DNA of 31,588 bases, taken from positions 1 to 31,588 of the forward strand of contig SLGA01000130.1 of assembly GCA_007123985.1 (NCBI GenBank). Direction: 5' to 3'. Below, one piece after another: positions 8,175 through 16,234 of this stretch. The notes under the pieces are model-generated. The model was given only the letters and a program-made list of their open reading frames with translations, searched no databases and had not been told where the DNA came from. How positions within the stretch are numbered: position 1 is the first letter of the stretch; every line of letters begins with the position of its first letter. This DNA comes from Balneolaceae bacterium (GTDB taxonomy: Bacteria > Bacteroidota > Rhodothermia > Balneolales > Balneolaceae). Both the position numbers and the translations under genes were made by a program.

Positions 8175-11159
8175 ATGAGCCGTAATCTCACTTTTATTTT
8201 TGTTGCAGTTATTTCCCTGTTTTTTTCTGAAGCCTTTGCTCAATCTCATCAGGATTCATACAGCAGGAACTTTCAGACCGGACTGGACCTCTTTGAGCGT
8301 GGTCTTTACTCTGAAGCAATTCCATTTTTTACGAGTGCAAAAGAGAGCAGTGAAAACGAAATAAACAAAGAAACCGCTGATTTCTACATCGTTCGTGCAT
8401 ACACACAGATTGATTCCTCCGGCACCGATATTCATGTAGATCGGTTTGTGCAGGTGTATCCCGGCAGCAACAGGGTAGCTGTTTTACTTCGTGAGGTGGC
8501 AGAGCAGCATTTGGATCGGGGAGAGTACGCGTATGCAATCCGAAGAATGGACCAGGCGCTCAATTATCCGCAATCGTACATGGAGCGTGCTGAGTTATAC
8601 TACAATCTTGGCGAAACAGCTGCAGAAAGTGGTGATTTCGATCTTGCAAGAAGATATTTTTTGAATCTCTCCGATGAACACCGCAGAAGTATATGGTCTC
8701 CGGCAGCTCTCTACTCCAGAGGGCGCCTCTACCTCGAAGAAGAGCGCTTTACCGAATCAGCCGAGGCTTTTGAACTGTTGCGGGAGCGTCATCCAAATAC
8801 GGCAATGGCTCGTCGTATTGGTACCGCATTAGGAGAATCGTACTATCAGCAGCGAAAATATGAAGAAGCTATCCAGGCGTTTCGGGAAGCTGTTCCCTAT
8901 CTGGATGAAGAAAACCGGACCAAAGCCTATTACCTGATTGCTGAAAGCTACAATGCCATAAACGCATATTCTGATGCAACAAGGTACTATCGTGAATTTC
9001 TGAGGCGCGTGGATGACCCTCATGAAGCACGGATTGCACATTACGGTCTGGGTTGGGTATTTCATAAGCAAGATATTTTTCACTGGGCAGCACGCTCATT
9101 CGATGAGGCATCATCCGGGGATGATGATGTGGCGCGCCGGGCACTTTACTATAAAGCTGTAAACGAAAAGCTTGCCGGCAGACTCAATGCCGCCCTTAAT
9201 ACGTTCAGAGAATTTGGAGACCGGTTTGGTGAAGGTGTTTTTTATGAGCAGGCGCATTTCGAATGGGCTGTCACAGCACTTGAAGCAGGGCAGTATAACG
9301 AAGCCATAGAAGTGCTGCTGCCACTGGCAAGAAACTACGAGCAGCTCGAGAATCCAGGACAGATTCTTACATTTTTAGGTGAAGCATACTATGCTAATAG
9401 TGAATATACCCGTGCTATCGAAGCATTTGATCTGGCAAGTGAAATTGATGATTTAGATCCCGCATTGAAACGCCAGGCAAGATTTCAGCGGGCCTGGGTA
9501 ATGTACTTCAATCAGGCCTATGCACAATCTCAGCCAGATTTTGAGAGTGTTTATAACGAAGCTCCCGACTCTGAACTTGGACAGGAGGCACTTTTCTGGA
9601 GCGCTGATGCAAACTTTCAGATTGGCGAATATGGACGTGCTGCCGAGCAATTTGGCCGGTTCATAAGAAATTATCCCAATCACGAAATGATTGGTGCTGC
9701 AAAATACAGCCTGGGCTGGTCGTATTTTATGATGGGTGATTTTGAGAACGCCACAGGCCCGCTTATCGATTTTTTGAATAACTATGAGCCACCAACAATC
9801 GCGCTTTTTCCGTATGATACAGACACTCGATTAAGAATAGGGGATTCGTTTTTTGCACAGGGTAAATACCGGGAAGCGATGGAGTACTATAGTGCAACAA
9901 TTGGCGCGGAGCCGGGTGGTGATTATGCCATGTATCAGGTTGCTAACAGTTATTACAGGATGAACCGAAACTTTGAGGCTGTTACTCAATTCAGAAGGCT
10001 GCTTCGAATCTATCCGTTCAGTCGGCTGCGCGAACAGGCTCAGTACAATATTGCCTACATCTACCTGAATACGGGTAATTACGATCAGGCCATTGAGGAG
10101 TTTGAAACGGTGATCAGACGGTATCCCGGTACGGAATGGGCTGCCCGTTCACAATACAATATCGGCGACTCCTTCTATAATGCCGGCAGGTTTGATGAAG
10201 CCATAGAAGCCTATAACAGAGTTTTGGAGGATTATCCCCGGAGCCAGTACATCATTGAAGCGATCGATGGAATTCAGTTTGCACAGCTATCTGCCGGTGG
10301 CGATGATACCAGCACGGATATATTAGAAGATTTTCTTGCCGATAACCCCACATCCACCACTGCTGACAGGCTTCGGTTTCGACAAGCAGAAAATGTATTT
10401 CAGTCGGGTGATTATGACGGAGCTGTGAGAGAGTTCCGGCAATATTTACGCATTACAAACAACCAAAACCTGATGCCTGAAGCATACTACAACATGGCAG
10501 ATGCTTTCCAGAGATTAAACAGAAAACAGGAAGCGGCAGAAACGTATGAAACGCTGATCAACGATTTTCCACAATCCGAACGAACAGCTACATCACTTGC
10601 AGAGCTTGCACGTATTCAGCTTGAACTTGGTAATTATAACGAATCCATAAGCCGGTATGAGCAGCTTGCAGAAAGGGATCCGCGATTTGAACAGGAAGCA
10701 TTTCTGGGTATTGGAAATGCAAATCTCGCGTTGCAGAACAACAGTAATGCAAGACAATATTTTGAAAGGGTACTCTCCATCAACCCTGATAATGATGCCG
10801 CGAAAAACGGCCTTGGAAAGGTACTTCTAAGAGATGGCCGTGTGGATGAAGCTCGCAGATTTTTTGTGAATGTAGCTGAAAACAACTCAACCGAAATTGG
10901 TGCAGAGGCTCAGTTTATGATTGGAGAAACCTATCTGGCTGAAGGCGACCGTGATTCCGCTCTTGAAGCTTTTTCGAGAGTGAGAGTACTTTTTGAAGCT
11001 TATGCCGAATGGGTAGCTGAAGCTCAATACAAAACGGCAGAAGTGTATATACGCCAGGGCCGCCGGGGTGATGCCATTTCTCTTCTAAACGCAATTATTG
11101 ATTCCTACCCTGATACAGAAGGTGCGCAAAAAGCACGTCGATTACTTCAAAGCAATTAA
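8175..11159 (+). CDS. Large secreted tetratricopeptide-repeat protein
   Basis: This 994-residue protein is built almost wholly of TPR and outer-membrane-lipoprotein-like repeats. A Sec signal peptide covers residues 1-22 (FIFVAVISLFFSEAFA, cleavage likely before Gln23), so it works in the periplasm or at the outer membrane. Repeat signatures include AIPFFTSAKESSEN, AIEEFETVIRRYPGTEWAAR, AIEAYNRVLEDYPRSQYI and ARQYFERVLSINPDNDAAKN. The FETVIRRYPG type recalls YbgF/BamD-like TPR modules, which act as protein-protein scaffolds in envelope complexes. An earlier ATG at 8168 is out of frame and reaches a stop at once. It lies only 5 bases upstream of aroA. The fold is certain; the partner is unknown. 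Confidence 0.9.
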   Translation: MSRNLTFIFVAVISLFFSEAFAQSHQDSYSRNFQTGLDLFERGLYSEAIPFFTSAKESSENEINKETADFYIVRAYTQIDSSGTDIHVDRFVQVYPGSNRVAVLLREVAEQHLDRGEYAYAIRRMDQALNYPQSYMERAELYYNLGETAAESGDFDLARRYFLNLSDEHRRSIWSPAALYSRGRLYLEEERFTESAEAFELLRERHPNTAMARRIGTALGESYYQQRKYEEAIQAFREAVPYLDEENRTKAYYLIAESYNAINAYSDATRYYREFLRRVDDPHEARIAHYGLGWVFHKQDIFHWAARSFDEASSGDDDVARRALYYKAVNEKLAGRLNAALNTFREFGDRFGEGVFYEQAHFEWAVTALEAGQYNEAIEVLLPLARNYEQLENPGQILTFLGEAYYANSEYTRAIEAFDLASEIDDLDPALKRQARFQRAWVMYFNQAYAQSQPDFESVYNEAPDSELGQEALFWSADANFQIGEYGRAAEQFGRFIRNYPNHEMIGAAKYSLGWSYFMMGDFENATGPLIDFLNNYEPPTIALFPYDTDTRLRIGDSFFAQGKYREAMEYYSATIGAEPGGDYAMYQVANSYYRMNRNFEAVTQFRRLLRIYPFSRLREQAQYNIAYIYLNTGNYDQAIEEFETVIRRYPGTEWAARSQYNIGDSFYNAGRFDEAIEAYNRVLEDYPRSQYIIEAIDGIQFAQLSAGGDDTSTDILEDFLADNPTSTTADRLRFRQAENVFQSGDYDGAVREFRQYLRITNNQNLMPEAYYNMADAFQRLNRKQEAAETYETLINDFPQSERTATSLAELARIQLELGNYNESISRYEQLAERDPRFEQEAFLGIGNANLALQNNSNARQYFERVLSINPDNDAAKNGLGKVLLRDGRVDEARRFFVNVAENNSTEIGAEAQFMIGETYLAEGDRDSALEAFSRVRVLFEAYAEWVAEAQYKTAEVYIRQGRRGDAISLLNAIIDSYPDTEGAQKARRLLQSN

Positions 11160-11164
11160 TTCAG

Positions 11165-12451
11165 ATGACAGAATATGTAGCTCCGGTTAAAACCCTGAAA
11201 GGTAAACTGGTACCTCCCCCTGATAAATCCATATCGCACAGATCAGCTCTTTTTGCAGCTATATCTAATGAGAAAAGTCTTATAAAAAATTACTCACAGG
11301 CTGCAGACCCTCAGAGCACACTGGCGTGCCTGCAGCAGTTGGGAGTTGTAATAGATCAACAAGACAACCAAGTAACCATTTATGGAGCAGGCCGTGAGGG
11401 TTTAACAGAGCCCACTGCGCCGCTGGATTGTGGCAATTCCGGAACTACTATGCGCTTGCTTGCGGGAATTGTGGCCGGTGCCGGTGTAGAGTGCAGTATG
11501 GTAGGGGATGCATCCCTGTCAGCCAGAACCATGAAACGTATCATCGCCCCAATAACCGAAATGGGCGGACACATTTCCGGCCGAGACGGAGCCTATGCAC
11601 CACTAAACATCAGGCCACATAAGGGTATTCGCGGGATGAGATACCCTTTGCCAATTGCAAGTGCCCAGTTAAAATCGGCTGTGTTGCTAACCGGATTGTT
11701 TGGTGAAGAGCCAACCGAAGTTGTTGAGAGTGTGCTTAGCAGGGATCATACTGAACGCCTGCTCGATTTGAAATCAGAACCATACGGAACGGGTAAGTTG
11801 ATCAGGAGTAGCCGCTCTGATGTAATTCCTGCCCAAACCTATACAGTACCCGGTGATTTCTCCGCAGCAGCTTTTTGGTTGGTTGCAGGCAGTATCCACG
11901 AAGGCGCTGAAATTGAACTTGAAAGTACAGGGATGAATCCAAGCCGCATAGCCGCACTTGAAGTGCTCAATCAAATGGGTGCAAATATCGCTGTTGAAAA
12001 TCCGAGGTCAGAAGGAAAAGAGCCCGTTGCTGATCTGAAAATAACACCTGCCGAATTGAAAGCGATCAAGCTTGACCCTTCACTTGTGCCAAACTGTATT
12101 GACGAACTGCCCGTGCTGATGGTTGCAATGTGTTTTGCTGATGGTACCTCAAGTATTTCCGGAGCGGAAGAGCTTCGGCACAAAGAGACTGACCGGCTCT
12201 CTGCTATGTCTGAAATATTGAAACGTGCGGGTGCTTCTATTGAAGAAACAGAAGATGGCATGCTGATTCACGGCAACCCCGGTTTTACGCCCAAGCCGGC
12301 AACATACCCATCACGGCACGATCATAGAATGGCTATGGCTGCTGCAATTCTTGCTACCAGGTCTGCCAGCAGATCCCAAATCGAAGATGCGGAATGTACT
12401 GCCATATCCTATCCGGAGTTTTGGGCACATCTGAACCAAATTAGCAGATAG
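11165..12451 (+). CDS. aroA: 3-phosphoshikimate 1-carboxyvinyltransferase (EPSP synthase)
   Basis: AroA transfers the enolpyruvyl group of PEP to shikimate-3-phosphate, the sixth step of the shikimate pathway, in the cytoplasm. The 428-residue length is typical. Visible motifs are the N-terminal substrate-binding PPPDKSISHRSALF (Lys21), LDCGNSGTTMRLLAG near residues 86-100, GDASLSARTMKRI, the central NCIDELPVLMVA, HKETDRLSAM, and the C-terminal DHRMAMA. All are intact, so the enzyme should be active. It follows the TPR gene by 5 bases and probably shares its transcript, although their functions are not obviously linked. No other aromatic biosynthesis gene is nearby. Confidence 0.97.
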   Translation: MTEYVAPVKTLKGKLVPPPDKSISHRSALFAAISNEKSLIKNYSQAADPQSTLACLQQLGVVIDQQDNQVTIYGAGREGLTEPTAPLDCGNSGTTMRLLAGIVAGAGVECSMVGDASLSARTMKRIIAPITEMGGHISGRDGAYAPLNIRPHKGIRGMRYPLPIASAQLKSAVLLTGLFGEEPTEVVESVLSRDHTERLLDLKSEPYGTGKLIRSSRSDVIPAQTYTVPGDFSAAAFWLVAGSIHEGAEIELESTGMNPSRIAALEVLNQMGANIAVENPRSEGKEPVADLKITPAELKAIKLDPSLVPNCIDELPVLMVAMCFADGTSSISGAEELRHKETDRLSAMSEILKRAGASIEETEDGMLIHGNPGFTPKPATYPSRHDHRMAMAAAILATRSASRSQIEDAECTAISYPEFWAHLNQISR

Positions 12452-12573
12452 TTCCGCAAAACTGGCATCAGTTCTCACTTCTGAAATTTAAATATGTCAA
12501 TACGTCAGTGAAGGGGTGAGCTGTTCGTAGTTGGCATTGAGGTTGCTCTATATCCATAAAAATTGATAGAACT

Positions 12574-13005
12574 ATGAGCAACTTCACAATCGACATCGAA
12601 AAGCAGTTATCAAAACTCGGGAAAGATATACAGCAATTTGTAGAAAAAATTGCACCGGCAGATGCCGCGCACGGACATTTTAGCCCCGATTGCGACATTA
12701 CAGAAAGCGATTCTGCATTCTCTGTTTTTATGGATCTGCCCGGTATGAAGAAAAAGCAGATTACAATTGAGCTGAAAGATAGAGTGATGACTGTAAGCGG
12801 TGAGCGAGAACTCTATCTGGAAGATGGCGAGAAGAGAAAAAAAGCTGAAAGAAAATTCGGATCATTTTCTCGCTCTTTTGCCATTCCGCAATACGCTGAT
12901 GAATCAAGTGTCAAAGCGACATTCAGTAATGGAGTGCTTCAAATTTCACTGATTAAAACGGGCCAGGATGAAGAGGACTCCTCAAAATCAATCCCGATTT
13001 CATAA
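12574..13005 (+). CDS. Hsp20/alpha-crystallin family small heat-shock protein
   Basis: This is a 143-residue cytoplasmic holdase that binds unfolding proteins for later refolding by DnaK. A short, variable N-terminal arm (about 1-40) is followed by an alpha-crystallin domain (about 43-133) with the marks FSVFMDLPGMKKKQI, DRVMTVSGERE, FSRSFAIPQYAD and the conserved A-x-x-x-N-G-V-L motif (ATFSNGVLQI). A short C-terminal tail ends in KSIPIS, where the IPI triplet is the usual I-x-I oligomerisation motif. It lies 52 bases upstream of dnaK on the same strand, a natural functional pairing. I saw no CIRCE operator upstream. Confidence 0.93.
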   Translation: MSNFTIDIEKQLSKLGKDIQQFVEKIAPADAAHGHFSPDCDITESDSAFSVFMDLPGMKKKQITIELKDRVMTVSGERELYLEDGEKRKKAERKFGSFSRSFAIPQYADESSVKATFSNGVLQISLIKTGQDEEDSSKSIPIS

Positions 13006-13018
13006 GATTTTTAAAGAG

Positions 13019-13024
13019 TATAAT
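13019..13024 (+). promoter_or_regulatory. Possible -10 element upstream of dnaK
   Basis: A perfect TATAAT lies 33 bases before the dnaK start, between hsp20 and dnaK. The spacing allows a short leader containing the AAAGGA ribosome-binding site (about 13046-13051). There is no good -35 hexamer 17 bases upstream, so it may be a weak or lineage-specific promoter, or chance in AT-rich DNA. Confidence 0.3.
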
Positions 13025-13057
13025 TAACGACAAAAATAAAGTACAAAGGAAACAATT

Positions 13058-14983
13058 ATGGGTAAAATAATAGGAATTGACTTAGGTACCACAAACTCCT
13101 GTGTGGCAGTTATGGAGGGAAATGAACCTGTAGTCATCCAAAATTCAGAAGGCGGCAGAACCACACCATCTGTGGTAGCATTTTCTAAAGACGGAGAGAG
13201 GCTTGTTGGCGCACCTGCCAAGCGACAGGCTATCACAAATCCGGAGAAAACCATTTCTTCAATCAAACGGTTTATGGGCCGCATGTTTAATGAAGTAAAA
13301 GAAGAAACCAGCCAGGTATCGTACAATGTAGTGAAGTCATCGGATGACGGTACAGCACGTGTAAAAATTGATGACCGGAACTACGCACCGCAGGAAATTT
13401 CTGCAATGGTACTGCAAAAAATGAAGCAGACCGCTGAAGAGTATCTTGGCGAAAAAGTTACAGAAGCGGTAATTACTGTACCGGCATACTTTAATGATGC
13501 ACAACGAAAAGCCACTCAGGAAGCGGGTAAAATTGCCGGCCTTGATGTGAAACGAATTATTAATGAACCAACGGCAGCATCACTTGCTTACGGCCTCGAT
13601 AAAAAAGACAAAGAACAAACGATCATCGTATATGACCTTGGCGGTGGTACATTCGATGTTTCCGTTCTTGAGCTTGGCGATGGTGTATTTGAGGTAAAAT
13701 CAACAAGTGGTGATACTCATCTTGGTGGTGACGATTTCGACCAAAGGTTGATTAATTTCCTGGCTGATGAGTTCAAAAAAGATGAAGGAATTGACCTTCG
13801 TAAAGATGCCATGGCGATGCAGCGACTTAAAGATGCAGCTGAAAAGGCAAAAATTGAGCTTTCAAGTTCACAAAAAACCAACGTAAATCTTCCGTTTATA
13901 ACCGCAACAGACAGCGGTCCAAAACACTTAAACATCGATATTACCCGTGCAAAGTTCGAGCAGCTGGTTGATGATCTTGTGAAAAGAACCATCACCCCTT
14001 GTGAGAAAGCACTTAAAGATGCAGGGCTTGGTAAAGACGGTATCGACGAGGTAATACTCGTGGGTGGTTCTACTCGTATTCCTAAAATTCAGGAAGTGGT
14101 AAAAGAGTTCTTTGGAAAAGATCCAAGCAAAGGTGTAAACCCTGACGAAGTAGTAGCTGTAGGTGCCGCAATTCAGGGTGGTGTTATGACCGGAGATGTT
14201 GACGATGTGGTACTTCTTGATGTAACTCCGCTCACGCTTGGTATCGAAACACTGGGTGGTGTGATGACCAAACTGATTGAAGGAAATACAACCATCCCTA
14301 CTCAGAAAGTAGAAACATTTTCAACCGCAGCAGACAGCCAGAGCAGTGTAGAAATTCACATTCTGCAGGGCGAGCGTGCACAGGCAAGAGATAACAGAAC
14401 CCTGGGACGTTTTCACCTGGATGGTATACCGCCGGCACCAAGAGGTGTACCGCAGATTGAAGTGAAGTTCGATATTGATGCGAACGGTGTTCTTAACGTG
14501 AGTGCCAAGGATAAAGGTACCGGTAAGGAGCAGAGTATCCGAATTGAGTCCTCATCAGGTTTGAGTGATGAAGAGATCAATAAGATGAAAAAAGCGGCAG
14601 AAGAGCATGCTGAAGAGGACAAGAAAATCCGTGAGAAAATCGAGACTTTAAATAAAGCTGATTCTCTGATCTTTTCAACCCGAAAGCAGCTCGACGAGCA
14701 CAAGGATAAAATCTCGGAAGGAAACAAAACCAAGATCGAGGAAGCTCTCACCAAGCTTGAAGAACTGCACAAAGCTGAAAATGTAGAGGGAATCGATCCT
14801 GCCATTGAAGAATTGAACCAGGCCTGGGCAGCAGCCTCTCAGGAGATCTATCAGGCGGCTGAAGCAGAGCAACAGGCAGGTGGTGGTGATGCCGATTCAG
14901 GTGATACAGCTTCAAGTGCTGAAGGTGACGATGCTGTTGATGCCGACTTCGAAGTTGTAGAAGATGACGACGATAAGAAGTAG
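13058..14983 (+). CDS. dnaK: Molecular chaperone DnaK (Hsp70)
   Basis: DnaK is the ATP-driven chaperone that binds exposed hydrophobic stretches and works with DnaJ and GrpE. The full 641 residues are present. The nucleotide-binding domain (1-about 380) has GIDLGTTNSCVAVMEG, VITVPAYFNDAQRKATQ, IINEPTAASLAYGLDKK, YDLGGGTFDVSVLE and ILVGGSTRIPKIQ. The interdomain linker VVLLDVTPLTLGIE is followed by the substrate-binding beta-sandwich, the helical lid, and an acidic tail ending EVVEDDDDKK. AAAGGA upstream of the ATG is one of the few clear Shine-Dalgarno sites here. It follows hsp20 and ends at a strong terminator. Neither dnaJ nor grpE is nearby. Confidence 0.99.
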   Translation: MGKIIGIDLGTTNSCVAVMEGNEPVVIQNSEGGRTTPSVVAFSKDGERLVGAPAKRQAITNPEKTISSIKRFMGRMFNEVKEETSQVSYNVVKSSDDGTARVKIDDRNYAPQEISAMVLQKMKQTAEEYLGEKVTEAVITVPAYFNDAQRKATQEAGKIAGLDVKRIINEPTAASLAYGLDKKDKEQTIIVYDLGGGTFDVSVLELGDGVFEVKSTSGDTHLGGDDFDQRLINFLADEFKKDEGIDLRKDAMAMQRLKDAAEKAKIELSSSQKTNVNLPFITATDSGPKHLNIDITRAKFEQLVDDLVKRTITPCEKALKDAGLGKDGIDEVILVGGSTRIPKIQEVVKEFFGKDPSKGVNPDEVVAVGAAIQGGVMTGDVDDVVLLDVTPLTLGIETLGGVMTKLIEGNTTIPTQKVETFSTAADSQSSVEIHILQGERAQARDNRTLGRFHLDGIPPAPRGVPQIEVKFDIDANGVLNVSAKDKGTGKEQSIRIESSSGLSDEEINKMKKAAEEHAEEDKKIREKIETLNKADSLIFSTRKQLDEHKDKISEGNKTKIEEALTKLEELHKAENVEGIDPAIEELNQAWAAASQEIYQAAEAEQQAGGGDADSGDTASSAEGDDAVDADFEVVEDDDDKK

Positions 14984-15013
14984 GTATCTGACTGATAAAG
15001 TAGAAAAACTTGT

Positions 15014-15048
15014 AAAAGCCTCCGCAACAGCGGGGGCTTTTCTGTTTT
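15014..15048 (+). terminator. Rho-independent terminator after dnaK
   Basis: Arms AAAAGCCTCCGC (15014-15025) and GCGGGGGCTTTT (15030-15041) form a 12-bp stem with one G-T pair and the loop AACA. They are followed by TCTGTTTT. The A-run on the left arm means it could also act on the minus strand. It closes the hsp20-dnaK unit and leaves tsaD to its own promoter in the next 40 bases or to read-through. Confidence 0.88.
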
Positions 15049-15087
15049 CAGGAAAAAAAGCACGGAAAGTCTCACTATCTTCAGCAT

Positions 15088-16083
15088 ATGGTAATATTAG
15101 GAATAGAAACTTCGTGTGATGAGACGGCGGCGTCTATAATTTCCGGCGGTTCAATCCGCTCGAATGTGATTGCATCACAAGCGGTCCACGAAACATTCGG
15201 CGGTGTAGTGCCGGAACTGGCATCGAGGGCACATCACAAAACCATCTGGCAGACTGTGAAGCAGGCGCTGGATGAAGCATCCTTGCAGCCAAAGGATGTT
15301 GATGCAATAGCAGTAACTCAAGGCCCGGGCTTAATGGGATCTCTGCTGGTTGGGCTCAGTTTTGCAAAAGGGTTGGCCATCTCTTTCAATAAACCACTGA
15401 TTGGTGTGAACCACATAGATGCACACATGTATGCAAATTTTATCGAGCATGATGAAGTGTATCCGTTTGTAGCTTTGATAGTTTCCGGAGGCCATACCCG
15501 ACTTGTTTATGTTGACAATTTGTTTTCACACAAGCTTCTGGGTGATACCCGTGATGATGCAGCAGGTGAAGCGTTCGACAAAATCGGTAAAATACTGGGA
15601 CTTCCTTATCCTGCGGGCCCTCAGGTTGATGAAAGGTCGAAAAATGGAGATCCGAAATTTCATGATTTTCCCCGGTCAATGATAAAAAAAGGTCTCGATT
15701 TTAGCTTTTCCGGGCTAAAAACAAGTGTACTCTACTATACTCAAGAGATGGGAGATGAGTTTGTAAATAATCATCTGGACGATATTTGCGCAAGCGTATC
15801 TGCTGCTATCACCGATGTTCTCACCGCCAAATTAAAGCGGGCGGTTCAGCAAACCGGCGTGAAACATATAATGCTTGCAGGTGGTGTTTCGGCCAATTCG
15901 ATGCTCAGAAAAAAAATGGACCTACTCTCACAGAGAATGCACCTTACTTTGATGATTCCATCCGTTCAGTACTGCACAGACAACGCTGCTATGATTGCAA
16001 AAACCGGTGAATTAAAAGCGAGGGAAGGCCTATTTGACTCACTGGAAATCAAACCGTTTGCACGATTACAATCAGTATTTTAA
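15088..16083 (+). CDS. tsaD: tRNA N6-adenosine threonylcarbamoyltransferase TsaD
   Basis: TsaD (Kae1/YgjD) transfers the threonylcarbamoyl group to A37 of tRNAs reading ANN codons, acting with TsaB and TsaE in the cytoplasm. The 331-residue length is normal. Motifs include the ASKHA start ILGIETSCDETAASI, GGVVPELASRAH, the metal-binding HIDAH (H109 and H113), ALIVSGGHTRLV, the GEAFDKIGKILGLPYPAGP stretch, and AGGVSANSMLR near the C-terminus. All catalytic features look intact. It is flanked by the dnaK terminator and a 151-bp gap before the rel gene. TsaB and TsaE are not in this window. Confidence 0.97.
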   Translation: MVILGIETSCDETAASIISGGSIRSNVIASQAVHETFGGVVPELASRAHHKTIWQTVKQALDEASLQPKDVDAIAVTQGPGLMGSLLVGLSFAKGLAISFNKPLIGVNHIDAHMYANFIEHDEVYPFVALIVSGGHTRLVYVDNLFSHKLLGDTRDDAAGEAFDKIGKILGLPYPAGPQVDERSKNGDPKFHDFPRSMIKKGLDFSFSGLKTSVLYYTQEMGDEFVNNHLDDICASVSAAITDVLTAKLKRAVQQTGVKHIMLAGGVSANSMLRKKMDLLSQRMHLTLMIPSVQYCTDNAAMIAKTGELKAREGLFDSLEIKPFARLQSVF

Positions 16084-16234
16084 AGGATGTGAATCAGCGT
16101 CATTTAGATAAGCAGGCCAGTCATGAAAAAAATCAACACTGTGAAGCTGTATTTTTTTAATATTTTGGTAGATGAACTTCATTACAGATTACAGAGTTAC
16201 AAATAGTAGTAAGATTATATTACCCTAATTGATT

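Noticed and set aside
12452..12573. Possible CIRCE or sigma-32 site before hsp20
   Set aside because: I looked for TTAGCACTC/GAGTGCTAA and for a CTTGAA/CCCCAT pair and found neither. Only a weak imperfect inverted repeat is present.
14413..14805. Antisense frames within dnaK
   Set aside because: They overlap the conserved Hsp70 coding sequence and show only low-complexity Ser/Leu stretches.
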